DNA from: Excoecaria cochinchinensis
Lineage: Eukaryota; Streptophyta; Magnoliopsida; Malpighiales; Euphorbiaceae
Direction: 5' to 3'
Assembly: GCA_947683425.1 (NCBI GenBank)
Contig: CANTUQ010000159.1
Coordinates: forward strand, 682,001 to 746,000
Length of the DNA: 64,000 nucleotides
Within the stretch, counting starts at the first letter, position 1. Every line of letters starts with the position of its first letter. The notes beneath the pieces are model-generated. The model was not told where the DNA came from and made no database searches. It was given only the letters and a program-made list of their open reading frames with translations. The translations under genes and the position numbers were made by a program. This document shows positions 9,409 to 21,040 of this stretch, one piece after another.

Positions 9409-10871
9409 CCTCTTCTTGCCGAAGCCACCTCTATACCCCAGGCGTTCTTCTGCCCTCGAGTGGTGATTGCGGTTTGCAATCCTTGGGAGTTTGTGCCCAA
9501 TCCAGCCCCGGGAAGATAATGCATCTTCTTCATCATATTAACCACAGCTGGGCTATCCACTGACCCGTACTCTTCCCTTATCATAGACACGTGGAAGCCG
9601 CTGAATGGCTGATTGGCAATTTCCAGCGCTGAGACCTGGTTTTCCCGGGCCGCTTTGATAGTCACCACCTCCCCTTCGTGTGGGAACTTTATCATCTGAT
9701 GCAGTGTGGATGGCACTCCCCCTAATTTATGAAACCAGGGTCTCCCAAGCAAAGCTGAGAAGTTAGCAGGGATGGGCAGAACTATAAATTCAACCTCCAC
9801 TTCGATAGGTCCTGTCTTGACCAGAGTCTTGAAGGTTCCTGAGGCTTGCCTCCTCAAGTTATCGTAGGCTGTGATAGTCAGATCTAATCCGCTGAGCGTA
9901 CCCTCGCTTAAACCAAAAGCTTGCAAAGCTATCAAAGGGCACACATTGATAGAAGACCCGTCGTCCACCATAACGCAAGCTGTGTGCTTATCGTTAATCT
10001 GCGCTTTAATGTACAAGGGTCGGTTGTGGTTGCGTCCTTCAACAGGTAGGTCGGCATCAGAAAAGACCAATCTCTCCTCGGATCCTCCCTTAATTAAACC
10101 CAAAAGTTCTGACGGGGAAATAGTGGTGGCGACTGTGGCCTCAACCAAAGCTTCTACTACCTTCTGCCTATGAGAGGGGGATTGCCTCAACAGATCCCAA
10201 ATGGATATCTGAGCCGCGGTCTTCTTCAACTGCCTAACAATCTGCCCCTCCTCTGGCTCTTTCTCTGCTGATGGCTGTACCGGCTCAGGTAGCTTTGTAA
10301 TCTCGGGGATCACCCTTCCACTCCTCGTCACAGCGTTTATCTCTCCTTCGTCTCCATCGGAGCCCCACAAATCAAGGTTCAACCCTTCTTCATCCTCGGC
10401 TTCCCCACCGCTTTCACTGCTAGACCAGCAATCAAGGGTCGCCACAACTGCTTTCTCCTTTCTATCCTCGGAATCACCAGCAGCGAACTTCTCATTCCCA
10501 TACAGATCTTGTAGCACGTACCACTCTGGCAGGCTAGATTGGATCATAAACACGGGGGGTGGTACGGCATTGTAACCGGGCTTCTTCTCAGTTTCTCTCT
10601 TCTCAACGTCAGAGATCTGCTTGCTATCAATCAAGTCTTGGATAGAGTGCCGGAGCGCCTTGCATTTATCAGTGATATGGCCTAAGTGCTGGTGGAATGC
10701 ACAGAATTCGTTATCCTTATGTCCTGGTCTCCCTTGTGTCGCAGCTGGCCTAGGAGCCAGAGGGTGCAATTTTCCCTCCTTCATCAACCTCCTCAGGACC
10801 CAGGATAATGGTCTCCCCAAGTTCGAAAACTTCCTCTGGGTGGTTACCTCAGTAGCAGACACTTCACCCAT
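9318..10871 (-). pseudogene. gag C-terminus and protease of element A, with G-patch-like motif
   Basis: The reading frame of 517 residues starts with the gag C-terminal region. A modified zinc knuckle CAFHQHLGHITDKC lies at residues 57-70 (two His inside, not the usual CCHC). An acidic linker follows. The retropepsin-like protease has VDDGSS at 302-307, the Tat form of the catalytic D-x-G motif. Near the C-terminus, YLPGAGLGTNSQG reads as a G-patch, a glycine-rich RNA-binding motif also found next to protease in some retroviruses. The last ~33 residues are out of frame: a frameshift near 9415 moves pol to the frame of the next segment. The real boundary with the RT segment is therefore about 9415, not 9318. 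Confidence 0.85.
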
Positions 10872-10950
10872 TCTTCTAGTGCTGTTACTGGGACCCGCCG
10901 GCCTGCTGGTTCCTTGACCGGGGTTAGCCCTTTTGGCGAAATTGTCATTG

Positions 10951-12111
10951 TTAGCTTTTCGAGTTAAGAACTCTCCTTCTGCTTCGATGGCTATATCTTT
11001 GATCCCAGTCCTTCAACCCCTTCATCCTCAATCCCTCCTTTAAGTACGGGCTTGCGTTCTTAATGAATAGACGAATCTGATCCTGGGTGTCAGGCTTCCG
11101 GCGCATCTCCATTACTCGATTCCGCCATCGGGTAAGATAATCATGGAAAGACTCCCCGGTCTTTTGCTGGAGTAGCTCAAGATCTTTCAGAGTCACCTCC
11201 ATTCTGGTATTACAGTCATACTGCTTCAGAAACTCCTCAGTGAGCAGATCCCAATCTTCTTTAGTGCAGCGGTCAAGGCCATGATACCAGTCTACGGCAT
11301 GAGAGGTCAGACTCAGACAAAAGTATTCCACTTTCTGCTTCTTGGACAATGTGGTCCCTTTCATGACCAGAGAATATTGCTTCACATGTGCGGTGGGGTC
11401 GGAAGTACCATTAAACTTCGGCACGTCTGGCATTTTGAAGTTATAAGGGATCGGGTCCACTCCGTCCAACTCCCTATCCTCCGGATTCATCCCATGGGTT
11501 CTGCCTATCATACGAGCCATAGCCTCGAACCTCTCTTCCATCTTCTTTAGAATAAAGTCATCAGCTTGAGGCGCCTTCCCCTTCTCAGATGCCATGCTCA
11601 ACCTATCATCCTCGATATCTCTATCGTCATCAATTCTCAACACTGGCCTTCTTCTCAACTCTCCCGAGGCCACTGATCTTAACTCTACCGGCGGCGGTCT
11701 AACGGGCTCTTCTCGCCTTTAGACCCTTTCTTCCTCAGGCTCATTCTTTCTCATTGGAGGAGGAGGAGGATTCTGTGGAGCATTCTGCTGAGCGTTCTGC
11801 TGTGCCCAGGTGGTCAACATATTCATCATCCTTCCCTCGAATTCCTCAAAATGGCGGCCTACTTCTTCCGCAATCATGGCCCTGGTGGCATCTTCCCCCC
11901 TGGGCGAGTTTGCCATCTGAGATATTGTACCACTGATTTCTGATAAGATCTCCGGTAGGCCCTCTCTATCTGACAGCTCAGGAGTAAGAACTCGGATCAG
12001 TCGCCCGGTTGGTGACCTAGTCCACCTGGGCAGATCTATGATGGTTGCAGGGACAAAAGTTAGAATGATGCATGAAATGCAGGTATAATGAATGATCGTG
12101 ATATGCAACAC
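10951..12111 (-). pseudogene. gag of element A (capsid/nucleocapsid), N-terminal and core parts
   Basis: Segments 12111-11719 and 11673-10951 are in one frame with a TAA between them near 11717. A frameshift near 10950 leads into the zinc-knuckle frame. The core contains a typical retrotransposon gag domain (PKFNGTSDPTAHVKQY, SLTSHAVDWYHGL, DWDLLTEEFLKQYDC, ETFHDYLTRW-like block). The start is unsettled. MANSPRG at 11916 is a good candidate, but the upstream words RW-RSPTGRLIR are also preserved in element B, so translation may start at or above 12111, possibly after a splice. Function: forms the virus-like particle. Confidence 0.85.
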
Positions 12112-12812
12112 TTACAGAGCACAAGCAGGCAAGCAGGTCCTTCCACCCTTATTTCTCCCACACACGTGGTCGTGCAGTCTCTTTCCTAGGTGGGATTAGC
12201 CCAATGGTCAACGAGGGACCCGATGGACACGTATGGTGCGCGGCGAAAAATCGGCAGCATAACACTCCTATGCTAATGTACAAGCGGATGGACAATGATC
12301 GTCATGTATTCGGACGCTCCATAAATTTTGACATGGCCCTACCGGGGCATGATAGCCTTTGGCTAGGTTACCAAGCGAGACATTTGGACTCATCCAATAC
12401 ATGAGGATCCATACAGCAAGCATGAGATTAAGGTTCATTTCACCTGTGGAAAGTGACTACAGCCATTACATGAGCTTTGGACAAGGGAGATGTTTCTTTG
12501 AGGCTACCCAAGCATGATCCCTACCGACGGGTCTAGCTCATCACAAGCGTAACGACCGATCGGGTCACCATTTTGATATACCATTAAGGTACATGGCTTG
12601 GGCTGGTGATTATCCTTAACACTTCCCCAAATTGAGTGAAAATGAGGAGGTGCTTCAGGAACGCACCGGGGCTAAAAAAGGGACCAAACTAGCGTATTTT
12701 AAGGCTCTAATGATATGCGAATGCAATTTTGAGTGAAAGCGAATTTATGAATTAAATTTTAATCATAAATGTTAAAAGAGGTATTTTCGAATTGAAATCT
12801 CGAACCATAAAC
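12112..12812 (-). other. 5' leader of element A between primer site and gag
   Basis: Non-coding, about 700 bases. It is well matched by element B's leader (39316-40051), including GGTCGTGCGGTCTCTTTCCTAGGTGG-like sequence, GGCAGCATAACA and CTTGGGCTGGTGATTATCC blocks. Conservation of a non-coding leader next to gag suggests packaging or translation signals. This is inference. Confidence 0.5.
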
Positions 12813-12831
12813 GTCCCCAGTGGAGTCGCCA
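12813..12831 (-). other. Primer-binding site of element A
   Basis: On the minus strand the LTR ends CGTCACA and, after one base, TGGCGACTCCACTGGGGAC follows. TGG pairs with a tRNA CCA end. Ogre-type elements are reported to prime with tRNA-Arg and this sequence fits that type, but I could not check it against a tRNA set. Confidence 0.7.
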
Positions 12832-12832
12832 C

Positions 12833-14873
12833 TGTGACGCGCGCCGGATCCCGGGCGCCGCCCTTTCGGACCGCCCGCACGTGGGCGATCGGGGCATTTG
12901 CGGGTCCGTTGGCATCTCGCGATGAATCGCAAGTGCGTCTATGTTGGGCAACAAGGAGGTATCATGGAGTCGCCACCCAATAGAACATTGGGAAAGTTTC
13001 TCTCGCCTCGGAGAGCCTAAGACTGCGCTTGGTATCCATTTTGGGCCAGCCAGAGGGATCATGGAAGGTGAACTCCTCACCCTAAGGAGCCTAGGATTAA
13101 CGCTAAAGCCTCGTGACTCAAGAAGTATCTTGAAGGATGACCTCTAACCTCTTGAGCCCAAAGACCAGAGCTGGGTCCGGGATTTCTCATCTATTTCTAC
13201 CTCAATTATTTTATGATCAAATTTTAATATCATTAATTCGCTCTCTCTCCACACTATGCAGTTTGATTAAAAGGTGCATTTATTCACATTCGGAAAGCCA
13301 TAAATGATCAAGTAAATAATGAAAGCAATAGATTACAATAAATACAAGGAGCGGAATACAACTCCCTTTTATAAATGTGCGAAGCATGCATAAATCGGGA
13401 TATTGCTTATTTTGAGGACTTTGGTCCTCACAGGCATCGTTATTAAAATTGGGGATTTTTATTTGTGATGATCTTTTTTTTGATGGAAATAGGGCATTGG
13501 GACCTTGTTTTGTGTAAACCTCATTTTATTAAATATAAAACCATTGAGTCATTTTTATAGATCAACGGGGTATGAAAGGAGTACATCCACATACATAAGA
13601 TAATCAATAAAAGAAATGAAACAAGAGGATTAGGAAACTAAACCGGACGAGATCCTCCAAACATGGTAGATAGCCGCTCAAGCTCGGGATAATCCAAGAG
13701 GACCGATATACACTCACAAAAAGTTAAGAGAGGTTAATATACACAATTAACACATAAGAAGTCAAGGAGACTTGGAAGAGATAAAAAATGGTTTAAAAGG
13801 AGGGAGACAGAACCCAACGACAGCCTTCGTTGTTTGACTGACGGGCGTCGGTTCGGGTATCCGATATGCCCGTTTGTCACTCAAGGAGGGGCGTCTGTAG
13901 GTGGGTGACCGACGGGCGTCGGTGATAAAGATGACCCGTCGGTCACCTCTGTCTCCGAAAAAACAGAATGGAGAGGGAGAGAAAAAAAACCTTTTCAAAG
14001 TCAAAAAAAAGAATTTTATCCCAAAAGAGATAAGAGAGTCAAGATAAAAGAAAATAATGATAGATATTCAAAAATTCCACAAAATGGGAAATAAATATGG
14101 AGAAATAACCCGGAATATTTACCCTCAGATAATCGCTTCAGGTGAGATTCTTGTGTCGATAAGAGCCCCGCGCGTTCCACAAGAAGCAAAGATGAAAGAT
14201 TAAAGAGAGAAAATGAGATATTTTACCTTCAATCCCTCAGAAAATCGATTTTGGAGTCAAAATCTGAAGAAAACTAATTAGCTTTTAGTTCCCTTTGATT
14301 GATTTGATCCTTGATTCAATAGATTTCTTTTAGAAATAGTGTTTTTAGAAGAGAGAGAAAATGTGCTTGAAATTTGGCAGAGTTTCCTCTTCTGAAAATT
14401 TTTCCAACCATTTTCAAATGAAAATCCGGAGCTTTTATAGCCAGACACGACCGACGGGCGTCGGTGTATAGAGGCGGGCGTCGGAAGAATCCTTCTGACA
14501 CAAGGATTCGCCCGACGGCCCTGCCACATCCACCGACGGGCATCGGAAGGGTTGCGTGCTCCGGGAAACCAGGCGGCATTCTGACAGGGGCGGTGATTTT
14601 CCGACGGGCGTCGGAAAATACCCAGAGCCGTCGGTGACTCAAAGCGACGGGCCGACTTCACAGACGGGCTGGCCGTCTGTGGAGGACAAAAAGCCCTTTG
14701 ACTCGAAGAAAAACCTCTGTTTTCTCCCCCTCTGCCCGGGAATTGTAAAAAGCCTCACTTCTCATGGAACGCGGGACTAAAACCTCCAAATCCAGCCCCT
14801 CATACAGGCTCGGACATTGATTTCATCATAGAGTAACCTCTGATCCGGACTGCTCCGGGACACAGTGCTTACA
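12833..14873 (-). mobile_element. 5' LTR of element A (2,041 bp)
   Basis: It runs from TGTGACGCG to TGCTTACA on the + strand, with short imperfect terminal inverted repeats. On the minus strand a TATA box (TATAAAAG, 14432-14439) is preceded by a cluster of dyads (about 14447-14680). These include CCGACGGGCGTCGG palindromes and the 15-mer GACGGGCTGGCCGTC at 14663-14677. A second set of GACGGGCGTCGG motifs lies downstream of the TATA box (about 13838-13945). No coding sequence. The + strand start closely matches the start of LTR D at 63093. Confidence 0.9.
14432..14680 (-). promoter_or_regulatory. LTR promoter of element A with dyad cluster
   Basis: TATAAAAG at 14432-14439 on the minus strand. 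Immediately upstream, about 14449-14677, lie at least five GACGGGC-centred palindromes. One is the exact 15-mer that also occurs in this element's internal divergent promoter. The arrangement is what one would expect of binding sites for a dimeric transcription factor. Confidence 0.6.
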
Positions 14874-15362
14874 GTAATCCAACTAAACCACTTACTTTTC
14901 AATTACCACATCTTAATACTTGTTCATCATGGCAAAATTCATTAGATCAAAATGGAGAATGCTAAAGGGAATTACACAGACGAGAGGAGTAGAAGAAGCA
15001 TAATTTGAGAGAGGTAGAAATGGCGAAAAGACACATGCAAGCTAATGGCTTTCTCTCTCCTAAAGAACTTATATTGCATGTTATGGGATTAGGTGGCCGC
15101 TCTATCAATGGACACCCGGATCCCACTAGGTTTCCATTAATCCCATTCTGCTTTTGTTAACTTCATTAACCTCTAATTAAACTTGCTTACGACTTAACAT
15201 GCACAATTGCCAATAAGCTACTTAACTTTCTTTTAGTTATTCAATTAAGTCCTTCACTTCTATTTCAATTTAGTCTACATCACAAATTAGTACACACATA
15301 TACCTCCTCAAAGTGATGAGTTAAACCAATTACTACCTTAAGGTATAATTCGAGCCATTACA
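14874..15362 (-). mobile_element. Reverse-oriented Tekay-like LTR fragment
   Basis: On the minus strand it starts TGTAATGGCTCGAATTATACC at 15362, resembling the T1 LTR start TGTAACAATCTGAATTATACC. It also shares the word GGACTTAATTGA/GGACTAAATTGA further in. It is cut at 14873 by element A. It sits inside LTR1 of T1: T1 sequence resumes at 15363 at the point that matches 43828 in LTR2. If this is an ordinary insertion, its 5-bp duplication should be AATGG (15363-15367). Confidence 0.6.
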
Positions 15363-17530
15363 AATGGCATCACATGCAACCTTAAATTTAACTTCTCTCA
15401 CTCTCCCTCTCTCAGTTTTCTCTTTTCCTTTCTTCTTTTTATTTTGTCTTCTTTGGTTAATTTTTGCAATTGGATTGATTTGAAAATGTTATTAAAAGGA
15501 ATTAAGAAGGTAAGTGTGTTTGAGAATATGATATGATCATCTTCTACCCCATTTTTTCTTTATGTTTAAATTAGTTGGTTTGATGGACTAAGATCTTGTG
15601 TGTATTTTATTTGATTATGCAAGAAGCTATGGGTAAAAGGAAATATAAAAGCAAGGAGAAAGTTTGATTTCAAAGAATAGAGTCTTGAGCTGCATTCTAG
15701 AGGTTGGGATCGTGTGTTCTTTTGAATTAGTTGCATGTGCAAAGTTGTTAGTTTTGAACCATGCATGTGTTGTTATATTGAGTTTTTGTCTTTGAGATGT
15801 TGCTAATAGATGCATATTTTGATAAATGATAGATTTGTACGCTTGAGTTAATGCTATAGTTCAATTGAGAGTTTTGATTAATTTTGCCTGTTGAGATTTT
15901 TGAATGAATAGCAATTGCCATGCTTATTATGTTTAATTGTTATTTTGATTTATATTAGTAGTTGATTGAGTTTAATCTTAAAATGGTGTTTAGAAGTACT
16001 TATTGCATGAATTTAGAGAATATGCATGTGAGTTTTAAGCTGGTTTGTGAATTGTGCTTGTATGGCTTGTTTTGCTTAGAGTTGAACACTTAGTTCGATT
16101 CTGTCGTGAGCGTGATAGAACACTCCTTGGCGAGGTCTGCCTACCATGCATTGCCCAGCTTTGCCAAGCTTTCTCTTGCATAGCCGAGTGGTGTCAAGCT
16201 TCATTGCTAGCGCCAGCTCCGTCATGGGTGCTACAGAAGCCACTTGGGTATTATATCGAGAGGACGACGAGGCCCGCGTATGCGACCTCAATGTGTATTG
16301 GGTTATATCACGAGCATGAGTATGATTGCAGGAGCAACAAAAGCTAGTTTGGCATTCTGTCGCGAGACCGACAGTGTGCAGAGTTGTAAGTTAAGTCTTT
16401 TTCTTCTTATTTTGTTATAGCATTGCATTGATTATGAATGACATGCATATTAAGCTTATATGTATAAGCATGAACTATGTGATGGTTTGCTTGACTAGTG
16501 CATGAATGGAAATGGTTATGCATTCTTGGTTGAGTCCTTGGGTAATTGTTGAGTTTGTGATATTGTGATTAGAGTGTTTGTTCAGCCTGAAGAGTCATGG
16601 TAGTGGATAGATATGCATGCTTATAAAGGGTTTTATGCAGCTGCTCTGTAGACTCGTATGGGTCTTTTGTTTAGAGATTTTGGTCTCTTCTGTTACCTTC
16701 AGGTATAAGTATATTTGAGACTTAAGTCTTTTGTGTATTTAGATACTGTGTCTAATCAATATCTTCAGTACCCGTATCCATAATTTATGAGAGTTTAGGC
16801 TTCCTATTTGGCTATTTGGCTTTTAAGCTATTGCTTTAGCAATTGAATGATTGTTTTTGAGCATTCATGTTAATACTTGAGATAAGACCATGCTTTAGCA
16901 AGTGTATTTGATAATGTTATGACTAAGGCATGTGTTATGTATTGTGAGAACGTACGTGATTATTATGGGTATGAAAGGTACATGTAATCATTTTAGTTGT
17001 GCTATTTATAGTTATGTTTATATTATGTTTATGCCTTTGATTATGGCTAAGTGTTGCAAGTGTGTATGATTGTATAACTCTTATGTATTGTTGTGACTGC
17101 ATGTGTAGTCCTTTGTATCTGTATGTCCCCACTAAGCATTATCGCTTAGAACGGGTGTTTTATCCGTGTAGGTTGCAAGTTCTATTTGGTTAAGAGAGGC
17201 ATCCATCTACAGGCCACTAGGATTGGAGTGAAGCTTTTTCTTTTTGTTAAGATTCTTTTTGTATAGTGATATGCTAAGGAGATGCTTTGTATTGGTATAT
17301 GAATATTTTTATCATGTAATGCAAGGATGGTAATATTCTTTTTGTACTATGAATTTTGCTTTAAAGTGTTCATTAATACAAGTATGTTTTTGTTAATCGA
17401 TGCTTCTGCTTATCGAGTGCTTATGCATGTTATATTGCTTCTACTTCAGTATGTGAATGAATGTCATTATATGTGTTATGTGCATGCATAGCAACCCGAA
17501 ATTCCTTCTGAGGGGTATTGGGGTGTTATA
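15363..17530 (+). mobile_element. LTR1 of T1 (Tekay-like), first ~296 bp displaced
   Basis: The sequence from 15363 matches LTR2 from 43828 over its length, with many differences. It ends GGGTGTTATA at 17530. A degraded dyad region (about 16095-16375), a TATA-like TATAAAGG (16622-16629) and a stem-loop ACTAAGCATTATCGCTTAG near 17130 are present. The LTR holds no coding sequence. About 296 bases corresponding to 43532-43827 are missing here and should lie beyond element A, left of the window. Confidence 0.8.
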
Positions 17531-17535
17531 ATTTA

Positions 17536-17548
17536 TTAGTATCAAAGC
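17536..17548 (+). other. Primer-binding site of T1 (degraded)
   Basis: TTAGTATCAAAGC directly after the LTR resembles the initiator tRNA-Met primer site TGGTATCAGAGC with several changes. Position and spacing are right for a Tekay/Del-type element. Confidence 0.55.
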
Positions 17549-17678
17549 TTAGGTAGATTGTTCTAGACTACAAGATGTATAGATGTGTGTGAGTCTGTCT
17601 AGAGTCGTGGCCTAAGGCAGATGTTGTCTTGTGTAGAGTTAGATGCAGTTCGATTTGAGCAAAGAGATAGGAGAGACG

Positions 17679-18143
17679 ATGGGTAGTGTGAATCTAGCGA
17701 GAGTTAATCGGCCTGCACATGAGAGACCTTGAGCTGAAGGATTGGGCCCAGCTCAGGGTGACCCCAGTTTAATGCAAGGATTGATGCATCTAACTGAGAG
17801 GCTGAATACCCCTAAGGCCCCTACCAATCTTATTAGAAGGAGAGGGGCAGAGGAATTTAATGTTACTACTATAGATCAATCAAAAATAGCTGAGTATTGG
17901 TTAGAAAAGATGGGGAGGATACTTCAAGAGATAAATTGTCCTCAGAACTAGAGAGTTACTTATGCAGTGTCACTACTGCAAGGTCCAGCTTATGAATGCT
18001 GGAAGCTGGTGATGAGAAAAATCCAGCGGCTTATTGAGATAACTTGGGAGTACTTTGTTTAAGAGTTTGAGAAGAGGCATGTCGCTGAGGCATACAAAGA
18101 GGCGAAATGGAAAGAATGTGTGAGTCTAAAAGAAAAGGGTATG
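17679..18143 (+). pseudogene. T1 gag, 5' part
   Basis: From ATG 17679 the frame gives a short N-terminus (stop near 17730), then RRRGAEEFNVTTIDQS, AEYWLEKMGRIL, YAVSLLQGPAYECWKL and EFEKRHV blocks of the retrotransposon gag domain. In-frame stops lie near 17950 and 18060. The frame runs unbroken into element B's duplication GTATG at 18139-18143. It resumes in phase at 42748 on the far side, which shows that B inserted into this gag. Confidence 0.8.
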
Positions 18144-19391
18144 TGTAATGCGCGCCGAACCTAGAAAAGGCCCTCTTTACGAGACCCGCTTTTAGGGTTC
18201 GAGGGATTGGTTCGCTTTTTTTGATCTTGGGTGCCATGAGACATCTTGGAATCCCTAACGAATAGAATATTGGGGAGTTCATCTAGTCTCATGACACCTT
18301 TAGGCACCTTTGAGGTATTTTGGAGTCGCTACCCAATTTACGAGAAATTGGAAAATGTAATCTAACATCTACGGTCTAAACCAGAGCTGATGTTCAGAAC
18401 TTCACTCTTATGTATGTCTGGGTCAGTTATAAATGAGTTTTTTTAAAAATAAAATCCTATCTCTCCTCTCACGCGATTAATGCATTTAATTTAAAAGCGC
18501 ATTACAAGCATTCGAAAGCAGTAAATAAGAGCCTTAAGGAAAGCGATAAAATAAAGCGATAAAGAAAAGCAGTAAACACGCCAAGCACACAATTACAAAA
18601 GAAACCGGGACAGAATACAATCCCGAATGAAGGAATTAAAATCGAAGTGGAAATTAGGACAGAATACAATCCAAAATTAAAGTCACATAAAATTGCCACA
18701 AAATAATTAATTACAAGGGCCTGAAAATATGAACATAAATTTAAAATAAATAAACAAAGTCGAGCATAAAAATGACATACATAAATCGGGGCATTCTTTT
18801 GGGTTAGGAACATTGGTTCCTTCACGCTCGCTTAAAGAGAGATCGAAGAGTTGCTCGATTGTTGGTTTGGAAACCGGGATGAGTGATCCCATTTTTGGAA
18901 AACTTTAACTCTTCGTTTTATTCATGACATTTTTCATTCCTTGGCTAAAATGAGGGACATTTGTCCCTTATAAAAACATTTTTGTGATTTTTTATCTTAC
19001 ATGTGCATAAAATGAAACTATTTTACTGGCAAAGTAAACACAAACACAAAAAGGGGATAGGAAAGATCTCACCCAAACAATGTAGTTTACTACGCGTCGT
19101 GACCTCTCCGTGTGGTCACGGAAATGCTCATATAAGGCGAATCACATTTAAATTCCACACAAAAAATAACATTAAACATGTTAGTAACAATTCTAAAATC
19201 AACCAAATAAATATAAATACAAGATAAATATAAAACATGTTAATTCAATATACGAACAATTCGCATGAAAAGGGAATTAAAAGGTCATGCCAAAAAAACT
19301 AAGGATATTAGCAAAAACAAGGACAATAATAAAATTGTGAGAACAATAATAAAGTCATTATAACAAGAATAATAATAGTTAGGGCAACATG

Positions 19392-19482
<91 letters not shown>

Positions 19483-20835
19483 TAATAGTAAACATGAACA
19501 TGATAATAGGAGGAACAAAGGTGTAGGGCAATGACAAAATAAATAATGACGATGCACATAATAAGAAGACAATGGTGAACACAGTAGACATAAGAAATAA
19601 TAATAATGATAATAAGAATAATCTAATCAAAACCACAAAGAACATATCAACAGTGGCAAAACCATTAAAAATGCTAGAAATAGATGATAAACGTGGCAAT
19701 AATAACAAAAATAACAATATTAACAACAATAATAATAAAAAAAATTAAATGAGAACGGATCAAAGAATTTTTACCCTCATAATTTATAGAATGGAGAATG
19801 ATTTCTTAATCCGTCCTCCTTGTCGATTTTGTGGTGGCAAAATACCAAAAATATTTGAGAAAGAATAATTTTTTAATACAAAAACCCAAGAAAATAATTT
19901 GATGGAATGATCAAGCCCAGGAAATTAGTTTTCCTTACTCAAACCAAACCAAGAATAAAATCTTTTGATAGAAAGAAGAAGAATTGATGCCTAAGATTTT
20001 CTTGAAAATTCTTTTATTTTTTTTTGCTCCCTCGTCTGCCTTCTTTTCTACAGAGAAAATCCTTTTCCTTTTTCTTTGTTCTTGAAAACCAGCCCCCCTG
20101 AAATGAAGACAAAGCACTCATTTCACTCCCTCTGTCTTCCTAAAAATGAAAGAGACAAAACACCCTTTTAATCTCATTTTCAAAAAGAACATAAAAACAT
20201 GAAACAAACAATCTGAAGTCTGACTTCTCAGTCTTGAAAGTTGATCGATTTTGCAGGTGGAAAATGATAGCACAGGGCAGGGGAAACAAGCATGGAGGCG
20301 CGCATGTGGGGAGCGCGAGCTGCGGCCTGCCTGCGGAGGGCTGCAGCTCGCGTACGTGGCATGCGGCCTGGAGGCCACACACTGTCGCACATGCGGTATG
20401 GGGTCGCATGCTGGAGCATGGCATGTGGCCTCCTCACAGGAGGCTGCATGTCGTGCATGCGCATGCGGCCTGGGGTCCCCACGCTGGCGCATAGTATGCG
20501 GCCTCCTTGCAGGAGGCCTCATGCCGCGCGGGATGGCACAAGCGAGCGCCCTGCGGTCTCGTTCGTGATGCTGCATGGGCCCGCACGCAGGCTCTACGAT
20601 CCGAGTACTGAAACCCCCGAAATTAATTAATTAAAATTTTAAATAGAAATAAAATAAAAATGAAATAAAGAAGAATAAAGATAAGAATAAATATTTTTTC
20701 GAATTAAAATTTTTGAAGAAAAAGGAGACTCTCGACAAGGGAAACATCATTTTCGACACCTTCGCCTGTGAACAAGCATCATTTTCATCATTGGATAATC
20801 CTGATCTTGGACCTCCTCGGGACTCAGTGTCTATA
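18144..20835 (-). mobile_element. 3' LTR of element B (2,692 bp)
   Basis: It starts TGTAATGCGCGCC and ends GTGTCTATA on the + strand. It includes a long (TAA)n tract (about 19391-19487) and a CG-rich stretch with GCGGCCTGG/GGCCGC palindromes (about 20285-20600). That is the region that holds dyads in the other LTRs, but no TATA box is evident next to it. Sequence is close to the right LTR; the main differences are in the microsatellite and in the length of the CG-rich stretch. Confidence 0.9.
19391..19487. repeat. (TAA)n microsatellite in left LTR of B
   Basis: About 32 TAA units with one or two interruptions at the end. The reading frames here (poly-Leu, poly-Tyr or poly-Ile) are artefacts of the repeat. 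Confidence 0.95.
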
Positions 20836-20853
20836 GTTGTCCCCAATTTTGGG
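20836..20853 (-). other. Polypurine tract of element B
   Basis: On the minus strand CCCAAAATTGGGGACAAC directly precedes the LTR. It matches the tract of element C (CCCAAAAGTGGGGGCAAC, 47916-47933), fixing the 3' end of B on the left. Confidence 0.75.
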
Positions 20854-21040
20854 GAATCTAGAACTTAGGTGCCTGGGTGAGCCAAAATTCAGAAAAGAGG
20901 AAAGAAGCGCGTACCTGAGGCGGCGACCTTCCTGTTGCCACGAAGAGGCGATCATCTCCTCAAGTCACCGTCTAGACTACGGAGCAATTACCATCTTTCT
21001 CTACCGAGCCTGCTCTAGACTTGCAAAGTGCAGGGGGTGT

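Larger units (their letters stand above)
1..14873 (-). mobile_element. Tat/Ogre-type Ty3-Gypsy retrotransposon A, 3' end outside window
   Basis: In minus-strand order the element has its 5' LTR (14873-12833), primer-binding site, leader, gag, protease, reverse transcriptase, two RNase H domains and integrase (to 5575), then an antisense spliced gene, a sense accessory ORF and a tandem repeat. The 3' LTR must lie left of base 1. Two RNase H domains, a protease with a DDGSS motif, a Tat-like primer site and an accessory module downstream of integrase together place it in the Tat/Ogre group. Coding regions have several stops and frameshifts, so this copy is not autonomous. It interrupts an older reverse LTR fragment at 14874. 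The target-site duplication cannot be tested because only one end is visible. Confidence 0.9.

Noticed and set aside
12204..12404. Reading frame in the leader of element A on the + strand
   Set aside because: Lies in a conserved non-coding leader; the B leader does not keep it open.
19285..19729. Long reading frames of Leu, Tyr or Ile in B's left LTR (also 41239-41680)
   Set aside because: They are translations of the TAA/CAA microsatellite in three frames and have no other support.
20118..20630. Overlapping Ala/Arg/His-rich reading frames in the CG-rich part of LTR B (and 41990-42554)
   Set aside because: Open on both strands because of base composition; not conserved between the two LTRs of the same element.
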